Assembly (NCBI GenBank): GCA_028274465.1
Contig: CM051456.1
Location: forward strand, 68,124,753 to 68,188,752
Reading direction: 5' to 3'
Length of the DNA stretch: 64,000 nt
Source: Plantago ovata
Lineage: Eukaryota > Streptophyta > Magnoliopsida > Lamiales > Plantaginaceae
Numbering within the stretch: the stretch's first letter is position 1; each line of letters begins with the position of its first letter. The position numbers and the translations under genes are program-made. Positions 1-8,020 of this stretch are shown here, piece after piece. The notes beneath the pieces were generated by a model that was not told the DNA's origin, did not search any database, and saw only the letters and a program-made list of their open reading frames with translations.

Positions 1-489
1 AAAAGGACAAAATGGCTTCCCCCTGCCACTAGTTGGCTTATGATCGGGTACTCATTACTATGTGGGAACAGAGTCCATATCTGTGCTTCTTCATGAGAAT
101 GGAATTTTAGTTGTCATGTAGTAATAATTTGGTTAGTTGCATATATCTCATTGTGTTTCACAAAAAATCTTAGATTCTTGAAAGAAATTCCCTTTAATTT
201 TCTGCCCACACTGCAACAAAAGAGAAACCACTCTTTATGAATTTGAAAATTGCACCAAAAATTTATTTTTCATAAACTGGTCTTGGTGCTGAAATTTTCA
301 AAGAGCCACGGCATTGCATGCAACAAAAAGATTGGGAGGACCTCAGCAGGTTACATTAATATAAACGGTTGCTGATGCATTTCCACCCTCACTATCACCA
401 TTCCATAATCTCAGCACCGTTGTACAATCTCCTATCTTGTACTACATGACAACGTGTACTCTAGTTGTAACTTCTAAAAGTTGTTGTAG
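1..489 (+). other. Intron (3' part) of the C2-domain gene
   Basis: No open frame continues the downstream protein through this AT-rich stretch, and it ends in a pyrimidine-poor but acceptable acceptor (TTGTTGTAG at 481-489) directly before the first recognisable exon. I read it as intron sequence of the gene whose earlier exons lie outside the window. Nothing else is recognised in it. Confidence 0.6.
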
Positions 490-1520
490 GTACATTTGGA
501 GCTCTTGTACTGTCCGTACAGCACAGACAGTGAAATGATGGACCCTTTTGACCGAGATTTCAGATTAACTACGCTGGAAAAGACTCTTAAACATGTTACC
601 GATAATGGAGCATATTCCAAAGACAGTACAAAATCTGCTTCCCAGATGAAAAAAGATGTAATTGTTAGAGGAGTTCTTTCTGTAACAGTGATATCAGCGG
701 AAGATTTGCCAGCAACTGATATGATGGGAAAATCTGATCCGTTCGTCGTTCTAATTACGAAAAAGTCAGAACAGAAGTTCAAGACTAGGGTAAGATTCCT
801 CCTTGTTCACTGTTTGTTTCTTTTTTATTTGTTTTTCTTCTCGTTTCTTTTTCTTTTCCCTCTTTTTTTCCGTTTCTCTATTTGGTTTACTGCAAAGGAA
901 CAACAAAAGGAAAACTCAACTTGTTGGAATTATATAAACTAGAATGTTTTCTTGTCTTAAGTTATTAGTTCTTTTACTGTTTTTTTCCCACTTTATGTTC
1001 TGTTTTTGCAGTTTTCACTTGGATATTTCGAACGTTTATTTTTCGCAGGTTCTGAACAATACATTAAGTCCCGTTTGGAATCAAACTTTTGATTTTGTTG
1101 TGGAGGATGGGTTGCATGAATTAATAATCTTGGAGGTATATGATCACGATACATTTGGAAAGGTAATTCTTGAGTTCATTCTTCTGGTTCATTAGATATG
1201 AAAATGGGATAATAATTAATACCTAAAAACTGAACGTCTGAACTGCAGAACTTGTTGGAACCTTAATAAATAGCAACATTAAACAAATGGTTTACAGATA
1301 CAAATTTCACCATTACTGGACATAATGGTAGATCTTAAGGTTTTCATGGCAGCATTATATATATTGGATGTTTCAGGACAAAATGGGACGATGCACCATG
1401 ACACTGACTAGAGCTATTTTAGAGGGAGAGTTCACAGATGCTTTTCACATTGACGGCACAAAATCAGGAAAGCTCAGTTTGCATGTCAAGTGGTCACCAC
1501 AAACAATTATCAAGGACTAA
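490..1520 (+). CDS. Synaptotagmin/NTMC2-like C2-domain protein, last three exons (5' partial)
   Basis: Three exons join in phase 0: 490-789, 1049-1162 and 1377-1520, with GTAAG/GTAAT donors, TTTCGCAG and TTTCAG acceptors and a TAA stop at 1518. The first exon opens with VHLELLYCPYSTD and contains KDVIVRGVLSVTV, AEDLPATDMMGKSDPFVV; the second has LSPVWNQTFDFVVED and VYDHDTFGK; the third ends in GKLSLHVKWSPQTIIKD. This is a complete C-terminal C2 domain as in plant synaptotagmin 4/5-type (NTMC2) proteins, which tether the ER to the plasma membrane through an N-terminal anchor, an SMP lipid-transfer domain and two C2 domains. Calcium/lipid-loop aspartates are partly visible (DMMGKSDPF, DHD). The N-terminal anchor, the SMP domain and the first C2 domain lie upstream of the window. 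No frameshift is seen, so the gene is probably functional. Assignment to SYT4 versus SYT5 is not possible here. Confidence 0.9.
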
Positions 1521-1948
1521 TTGGAGTTTTTCCATTTCTGGTGCAACTACTCCAGTTACAGTCATATACTTCGAGAAAACGAGTTGAGGTATTTTCGTGT
1601 TACAGACATACAAAGATTTAAGTAGATGTTCAACATGGTTTGATCAGGTAGCCCGTGATAAGAAAACCAGTAACATTTCATTTGATTCTTAACATTCCGG
1701 TTAATTTGAAAAAAGTTCTGTCAAAACACAAGGACACTCTAATTTGTCGCGACTTTTAAGTAGCTAGCAGCATCCAGAATTCCATCAAAGAGACTGAATT
1801 CAATTCTTGTGTTGTTCTTTAGGCGGTGTTTAACGTTTAAATAGATGGCTGGTGGAAGGTGTGTTAGTTAGGGTTTTCTTTATAACACATGTATATTTAC
1901 ACTTCTATACATACAGTTGACATTTATAAATTGTGTTGGATTTGCTAC

Positions 1949-2050
1949 TTAGTTTCATTTGGCATTGGATATGAATCTGTGCCAAGTTATAACAAAAGTT
2001 TAGTTTCATTTGGCATTGGATATGAATCTGTGCCAAGTTATAACAAAAGA
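1949..2050. repeat. 51-bp tandem duplication, two copies
   Basis: Copy 1 (1949-1999) and copy 2 (2000-2050) are identical except at the last base. Each starts TTAGTTTCATTTGGCATTGG and ends ATAACAAAAG. The near identity implies a recent replication-slippage or unequal-exchange event in the 3' flank of the gene. Confidence 0.95.
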
Positions 2051-2349
2051 TATCCTCCTTTTGGTTACATCTGTTGTAATTCTGGTACCCGGCCGGGTTT
2101 CAGGTACCAGTTTGATATATATAAACGGGAGGAAACTTCTGATCATTTTTCTGATTATGTATTTTGTTGTATCTTCTGTTTTTTAAAATCTTGCATCTCC
2201 GGATGCTTATTTTTCCATTCTCCATGTATGCCGGACTATGTGGTCCTTTTGTGTGCGTGTGATGGCATATGATTTGACCAACATTTTAGGACTCCATATG
2301 TTCTTTCAAACACTTCTATTAATATTGTCAAAATGGATTCTTACAAAAA

Positions 2350-2490
2350 TGATCAACGGTCAACGGGACCGGACTAGACCGGATTAAAAATTGCAAAAAG
2401 ATGTGGACCATTGGATCGTACTGGACCGTGAAATTACGGTCCGGTCTGGGTTTAGACCCGGTCTGAATTTAGACCGTATGGACCAGATGG
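2350..2490. repeat. GGTCCGGTCT-rich dispersed repeat fragment
   Basis: Dense short motifs of the type GGACCGGACTAGACCGG, CGGTCCGGTCTGG and TTTAGACCCGGTCTG occur in both orientations. The same vocabulary occurs at 6270-6450. Such AC/GT-CCGG-rich cores are typical of non-autonomous hAT-like elements, but no terminal inverted repeats or TSD were found here. Confidence 0.35.
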
Positions 2491-2801
2491 ATAGGGAAAA
2501 GAAAAGAGACAAAAAATTATACAAAGGACTAAATGAAGAATGTAAAACATAGTAGTGATAGAACATGACACAGCAAATTAACCTCTCTTTCAAACAATTC
2601 TTCCTATTTTGAATAATTACACTCTGGTGTTAGCTTACAAGCATCAGAATCTTATAAGTTTTAAGTTTGCATTTACTTACGTAACAAATTTATTTTCATA
2701 TGAAATATGAAATAAGTATATTACGTTCACGCAAACTTATAAGCTCCTGGAGATTATAAACTAGATTATTATCTTGCATGTTTCAATTAATGTCAATTAA
2801 T

Positions 2802-3800
2802 GCCTTGGTATCTTGTGTGCTGAAGATGTTGTTCGTTATGCTTTCCTCGCCTCCCGCTTACAGTCCAACACTTTGCATGATAGGATTCTGTCGCAGTCTT
2901 GTATTTCTCTTATGGACCTTCTTTTCATCTTGCTCTTGACGATTTTATGGCTTTTTGCAATGTTGATGTTCTTTCTGTCACCACTAGCTCTCCTGCCCCC
3001 AGTGGATGAAGACATTGGCAAAGTGCTATTTTGGTGTTATTGAGGCTTGTCTTATGTCGCAGTATAATTTAAGCCAACGTCATGTTGCCTTACTCAGTTG
3101 CATTCATGCTCCACATGCACATGATTTCTTGTTCACCATTTTCATTGATGGGTTGGGGCAGCAGATGAACCCACGTCAGTGTCATGCTGTACTAGGATAT
3201 CGACTTGCAGTCCCTTTGTTCTCTGACAGTACCCTTTGCTTGAGTTGTAATGTGTCCCGGATGGACAAGTGGGGCGACCATGCTATTCACTGTTCTCGTG
3301 ATGTGGGTGAGAAGTGACACAGCCTTGTGCAAGATATTTTGGTAGATATCTGCTCTAAAGTTGGTGTTGTTGCGCGGAAGGAGGCACCTATGGGATTTCT
3401 CTCTGAGGACGGGCATGGTCTCAGACCTGCGGACTTGTTGTTGTTCAATTGGTTCCCAAGCAACGACGCATGTACGGATGTCACTCGTATATCTTCATTT
3501 GCTGGTGGTGGAGTGAGTTCCTGAGCCCCTGGGGTGACATTGCACAATGCCAAGAGGAAAAAGAAAAAGTATTCCTCCAAGTGTGAAAAAAACGGTTACT
3601 CGTTCATCCCGTTTGCTTTCTCTACGTTCGGAGAACTCGACAAGGAGGCTTTGGATGTACTTTTGTGTCTCAAGCATCTCTCTATTAGTCACTCCAATAA
3701 TGCTAAGAGTGGTATTTTTCTTTTCCACACATTGAGTTTCTGTATTCAGAAAGGGGTGAGAGCACAACTTGTTGCTAGACTCTCAACTAACTTTACGTGA
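2802..3800 (+). pseudogene. RLE-type LINE fragment, copy A (3' end of ORF, decayed)
   Basis: Conceptual translation in shifting frames gives LCAEDVVRYAFLASRLQS (2811 on), then YFGVIEACLMSQYNLS, DGLGQQMNPRQ, a zinc-knuckle-like CLSCNVSRMDKWGDHAIHC, then RKEAPMGFLSEDGHGLRPAD with NDACTDVT, and KKKKYSSKCEKNGYSFIPFA and QKGVRAQLVARLSTNFT. The CxxC...H...HC knuckle, RPxD...DVT and KxxKY series is the C-terminal layout of LINEs with a restriction-like (PD-(D/E)XK) endonuclease. The copy begins abruptly after the RT thumb, so it is 5' truncated. It has a frameshift near 2935, a TGA in the Arg-His-Asn region at 3316, a stop at 3522 and further frame changes. Its 3' end (TGATAATAAAA) runs into a (TAA)n tract. 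Clade assignment needs a tree. Confidence 0.75.
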
Positions 3801-3818
3801 TAATAAAAATAAAATAAA

Positions 3819-3822
3819 ATAA

Positions 3823-3859
<37 letters not shown>

Positions 3860-3867
3860 GTAATAAT
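3819..3867 (+). repeat. (TAA)n microsatellite at the 3' end of LINE copy A
   Basis: About 13 AAT/TAA units with one interruption (TAG) directly follow the 3' end of copy A. It may be the element's own tail or the target tract. Confidence 0.9.
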
Positions 3868-4077
3868 AAAATGGATACTTGAATAATAATATAATTATTA
3901 TTATTATTAAATAAATAAACATATAAAATTGGAGTAAATTGATGACACTAATAAATAAAAATACAATATATATTGTCAAAATTCAAAAACATGTTCATAA
4001 CTTGATGAATGTTGATTTAATTAATATTTTAAAAATCTAATTTATTTTAATTTTAAAATAAATAATGTAATAATTTA

Positions 4078-4080
<3 letters not shown>
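3868..4080. other. AT-rich spacer between the two LINE copies
   Basis: Strongly A+T-rich sequence without codable content. Apparent frames here are microsatellite translations (runs of Tyr/Ile). Confidence 0.6.
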
Positions 4081-4130
<50 letters not shown>

Positions 4131-4131
4131 T
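4081..4131 (+). repeat. (TTA)n microsatellite at the 3' end of LINE copy B
   Basis: About 16 TTA units. On the sense strand of copy B this reads (TAA)n immediately after its 3' end, as for copy A. Confidence 0.95.
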
Positions 4132-4149
4132 TTTATTATAACTAGACTT

Positions 4150-5748
4150 TTATTAATCACGCAAAATTGGAAGGGAGTCGGGAGACGAGCTATGCTCCCA
4201 CCCCTTTCTGAATACAAAACCTAAGTCTAGAAAAAAGAAACCACCACTCCTAACATCATTGGAATGGCTAACACACAAGCGATTAAGGCGCGAAAAAGTA
4301 GTCAAGGCCTCCTCATCGAGCTCACCAAAAGTGGAGAAGGCAAACGGGATGAAAGAGTAGCCGTGCTCTGCACACTTAGAAGAATACTTGCTCTTCTTCT
4401 TCTGAACGGCAGACTGCATGCAGCTCCAGGGACCAAGAATCCAAACCCCCACCAGCAAAAGGAGAGACACCCGTAACATCCAAGCAAGCGTCTCGACCTT
4501 GGGACCAATTGTATAATAACAAGTCTGCCGGGCGTAGGTCCCGTCCAACATCTGAGAGGAATCCCATAGGGACCTCTTTTCGCACAGCCACACCAACCTT
4601 AGAACAGATGTCAGCCAAGGTATCACGCACAAGGTTGTGCCGAAACTTCACCCCCACCTCTCTAGAACAATGAACAGCGTGGTCACCCCACTGGTCCATC
4701 CGTCGCACATGACAACTCGAGCAAGAGGAACCATCAGGGAACAAAGGGATTGCAAGGCGATAACACAACACAACACGGAACCGTCGAGGGTTCATCCGCT
4801 GTCCCAACCCATCAATAGGAATGGTGAATAAGTAATCCTGCGCATGAGGGGCACAAACACAACTAAGAAGAGCCTTTTGCCGATGACTCAACCCATACCG
4901 TGACGTCAGATATGCATCAATGACACCAAAATAGCTATTTGCCAAAGACTGCATAAACTGGGGGGCAGGAGAGCTAGATGTAACAGAGAAAACATCAACA
5001 CCACAAAAGTTCGTGAAAGTGTCAAGAGCAGACTGAAAGGTAGGACCAGAAGAAGTAACCCCGGACCTCAACAGAATCCTATCCTGCAAAGAGCTAGACT
5101 GCAAGCGAGAAGCAAGAAAAGCATACTGGCTGACATCCTCCGCACACAGGACCCCCAGACCTCCCAGTCTGATGGGAAGAGTGGAAAGCCGCCACTGCAA
5201 TCCCCGAAACCAGGCCCCGAACCTGTAACGATCATCTCCAAGGAAGTACGCAAGGCCTGATTAAACTGGACTAGAGCATCACCACACGCCAAAGGGGGGC
5301 AGGTCCTCAAAGCATAAGCTAACTTCGCCACCCCCGCACAATTGCGAAGAAGAAGAAGCTCACACTGGGGATCATCAAGCTTGCGGATAGCCTCCAACAA
5401 AGTGATGGTCTTGGAAACGCGGCGCACAACTAAATCAAGGCAAAAAACAGAGTCTGCACTAACAGAGCCCCCAAGGAGCTTGACACCCTGAAGCGGCCGA
5501 GAGATTGAAGCAGGGAAAAGGCCAGCCACCCTTCCACGAGGGTCCTCCACCGGCCAAAAAAGCCCAGTCTTATCGACATTCAGATGCAACCCACGAGCTG
5601 GTCCATCAACACGGATAATATCGAGCGCCTTGGCAACCATAAGAGTATCACCAATGATAGTGTCTTCGTCAAGATACCAAGCCTGAAGAGAAAGCTCACA
5701 CGACTGATGAATAGCGTGGACCAACGGATGCAGAACCAGCGAACACGA
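4150..5748 (-). pseudogene. RLE-type LINE fragment, copy B (RT palm/thumb to endonuclease, decayed)
   Basis: Read on the minus strand from 5748 down. RT palm remnant LVLHPLVHAIHQSCELSLQA is followed by WYLDEDTIIGDT (the YxDD active-site box reads YLDE), then LHLNVDKTGLFWP, GVKLLGGSVS and LLLLRNCAGVAKLAYALRTC. Next come the linker region found in copy A (LCAEDVSQYAFLASRLQS), the knuckle CSSCHVRRMDQWGDHAVHC, VRKEVPMGFLSDVGRDLRPA, RDACLDVTGVSP, and KYSSKCAEHGYSFIPFAFST. The order RT, CCHC knuckle, RPxD...DVT, KxxKY is that of LINEs with a restriction-like endonuclease. At least two frameshifts (near 5190 and 4400-4600) break it. The copy starts abruptly in the RT palm next to a (TTA)n tract, so it is a 5'-truncated insertion lacking the N-terminal half. 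Confidence 0.8.
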
Positions 5749-5749
5749 C

Positions 5750-5801
<52 letters not shown>
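5749..5801 (+). repeat. (TTA)n microsatellite at the 5' junction of LINE copy B
   Basis: About 17 TTA/ATT units abut the truncated 5' end of copy B. Repeat unit and orientation equal those of the tract at 4081-4131, so copy B lies between two halves of what may have been one tract. Confidence 0.95.
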
Positions 5802-5802
<1 letters not shown>

Positions 5803-6250
5803 AAACATGAAAAATATAGCAAGATAATATGAATGCCCTTTTTTATTATTTTATCAGCTGGCTTGTAAGTTCATTCGTTAAACACGTAAACTAAAATCAA
5901 TTAGCTTATCAACTACTCATTTGCTAAACACGTACATTAAAATTAACTAGTTTATCATCCATCAACTAATTTTGTTAAACATAGACTTAAGATCTACCTA
6001 GTCTAATTCTCTTCTTCTTAGTCTCTCTGCAAGTTGCCATCCCTCGTCCTTGTCTATCTACCTCTCATTTACCAAAATTAGATTCATCAATCTCATTTCC
6101 AATCCTTCTTTTCTATTTCACACTCCACAATTTATAAAACATAGATACAAACTGGCCTAAATTTAGAGGAAGACCGAAGAGGAACTAAGTGAAGAAGTGG
6201 GCTAATGTGTTTGGAATTTAGAGCAGAAGTAGTATAATATTATATAAATA
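5802..6250. other. AT-rich intergenic sequence with a weak ~50-bp tandem repeat
   Basis: Around 5880-5980 the phrase AAACACGTAAACTAAAATCA...TAGCTTATCAACTA is followed by a diverged second copy (AAACACGTACATTAAAATTA...TAGTTTATCATCC). No coding content is supported. Confidence 0.45.
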
Positions 6251-6454
6251 TATAAAAAATATTAAAAAGAGATTCCGGTCTAATACGGTCTGGATTGGTA
6301 AAATTTCAGTTTTGGACTGGATCGGACCGAAGATCGGAAATTTCAAAATCCTAGGATCGAGAACCAGACCATATTCTATACGGTCTAGATCGAGATCGGT
6401 AATACCTGGCCAGTCCGATTTACCGATACCGGGCCAGCTCTGCTCAGCCCTATG
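6250..6454 (-). mobile_element. hAT-like non-autonomous element fragment
   Basis: On the minus strand the segment opens with TAGGGCTGAGCAGAGCTGG at 6454, resembling the AGGGCTGAGCA-type ends of plant hAT MITEs, and continues with repeated GGTCTGG/GGTCCGATCC words as at 2350-2490. The opposite terminus and an 8-bp TSD were not found, so this is a tentative call. Confidence 0.35.
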
Positions 6455-6635
6455 AACAAGAATAGTTGCAAAATTTATTTGAGTCAAACATAAAATTAAG
6501 ATCATGATGCACATATATATGTATTTTATTTTCTTTTTAAAACTTCTCGGATGAGCAATATGAAGTTTTAAAGAGAATAAAGGGTATTGCCGTATTGGCA
6601 AATACCAAAAAGTTGATCAATCATTTGAAAGTCTA

Positions 6636-6928
6636 CTCCCTCCGTCTCACGGAACATTTGAAAGGCCATTCCCTCCGTCTCACGGAACATTACCCATTAG
6701 GGTTACTGCGCAATTTAAAAAAATAAAATAAAGTAGTATAAAATTAGTAGGGTATGTTAATTTTTTAATTGAATTGAATTTGTTAAAGTATAAAGTAGTG
6801 GAAAATTGTAATATAGTGTACAAAATAATGTTTTTAATGTGTTGTCCTACTTCCATTTTAGTAAATAAGTAATGTTTTGTGGGACACCTATAAATGAAAT
6901 TAGGTAAAGTTTTGTGAGACAAAGGGAG
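6636..6928. mobile_element. Stowaway-like MITE (Tc1/mariner, TA target)
   Basis: The left end CTCCCTCCGTCTCACGGAAC and the right end (reverse complement CTCCCTTTGTCTCACAAAAC) are terminal inverted repeats matching the Stowaway consensus CTCCCTCCGT. A TA dinucleotide flanks each side (6634-6635 and 6929-6930). Length is 293 bp and there is no coding capacity. The left terminus is duplicated: CCCTCCGTCTCACGGAACAT recurs at 6671-6690. Confidence 0.85.
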
Positions 6929-7077
6929 TACTATTTAAAAAAAAGGTGAGATCAAATATTGTTGATTTTTTTATTTTTTTTTAGGAAGAAACTTTTATAT
7001 ATTCATTATAAAAGTTGAAAGGATACAAAAAAGAATGTGCAAAAACATCAAGATTACAATAGCGGTTCCCTAGCAAG

Positions 7078-7461
7078 CTAAGTGACTTCTGGGTAATCAA
7101 AAGGTAACAATCCAAAACCCATCTCATCAGTCACGAAATTTCTGCAGAGCAAGTGGGCTAGTCTGTTAGCCTCTCTTCTCACATGGATGGCTTGATAGCT
7201 GCTGTTTCAGGTCCATATATACTGTTCCATTCACAGACCTGTCCGCATTTTCTTCCAATATGCCGTTGATGACTAAAATTGCATCTCCTTCTATTATAGA
7301 ATTAGTGTATCCCATATGTTTCACCAACCATATTATGGAATTAATGCAGCATATGCCTCTGCCAATTCAACACTCAGGTTAGGAGCCACTTTCTTTCTTA
7401 TCCAAGCTAGAACAAATCCAGCACTGTCTCTTAAAACTGCTGCTATACTTCCCGGCCTGCC
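7078..7461 (-). pseudogene. L1 ORF2 C-terminus: RNase H domain (second half)
   Basis: From 7461 down it reads GSIAAVLRDSAGFVLAWIRK, SVELAEAYAAL, then after a frame change a stretch matching IIEGDAILVI and VRREANRLAHLLCRN, ending at a stop at 7078-7080. This is the plant L1 RNase H (RVT_3) fold with its E-A-A helix and D-x-x-x-V strand. It continues the peptide interrupted at 11361, the break being Copia B. Confidence 0.8.
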
Positions 7462-7965
7462 TGTTGAATATAATAAGCTCAATTTATAAATAAAGAATCT
7501 AGAAGGATCTGGTTGCATGAAGAAGGATCTTGAGGGACTTGGATGCAAAAGGGTTTCATGAAGTATATAAAAGAAAATTCCAGAATCATCTAAAACGAAT
7601 GAAGGGCCTGGAGAGATCAAGAATGGCAGCAAAAGGGAAGACTAATTAATTAATCTAGAGCCTTCTGTAATGACCAACATAAGGAGTACTTTCTAGCTAG
7701 CTTCTAACCGACACTAGTAGTACTAGTATAAATATGTATGTGGTGTATCTTATAAGAATGAATTAGAGAGTTTAAAAAAAAGTGAGAGTAGAATAAGAAA
7801 GTGATAAGCACCAGCTTAAGAGTTTAGAGAGCAGCAGCTCGTGAGTGTGAAAAAAGGTGTGTATCAAATATTGTAACACGTTCTTGCGTAAATAAAAGTT
7901 GGAGATTTTTTCGTTGCGCCGAATTAATCGATCCTGGTACCTGTAAGACGTTGAAACGTCCAACA
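7462..7965 (+). repeat. 5' LTR of Copia B
   Basis: Begins TGTTGAATATAATAAGC and ends GAAACGTCCAACA. TATA-like sequence (TATAAATATG) lies near 7730 and a run of A/G-rich leader follows; the transcription start was not mapped. Confidence 0.93.
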
Positions 7966-7969
7966 AATT

Positions 7970-7981
7970 TGGCATCGGAGC
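7970..7981 (+). promoter_or_regulatory. Primer-binding site of Copia B
   Basis: TGGCATCGGAGC follows the 5' LTR by 4 bases. It differs at two positions from TGGTATCAGAGC, the complement of the initiator tRNA-Met 3' end used by most plant Copia elements. Confidence 0.75.
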
Positions 7982-8020
7982 TGAGTTTAAGGAGTGCAAG
8001 GAGGTACGTTATTCTCATCT

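Larger units (their letters stand above)
1521..2801. other. 3' UTR and 3' flank of the C2 gene
   Basis: No coding sequence is supported. The first few hundred bases are presumably 3' UTR. The stretch contains the 51-bp tandem duplication and the GGTCCGGTCT-rich segment listed separately. It ends where similarity to the RLE-type LINE begins at about 2802. Confidence 0.6.

Noticed and set aside
3746..3979. ORF of Tyr/Ile runs on the minus strand
   Set aside because: It is a translation of (TAA)n microsatellite DNA and lacks any protein-like segment.
5068..5832. Poly-Asn and poly-Ile ORF ends at 5749-5801
   Set aside because: These residues come from the (TTA)n tract; only the part beyond it matches the LINE RT.
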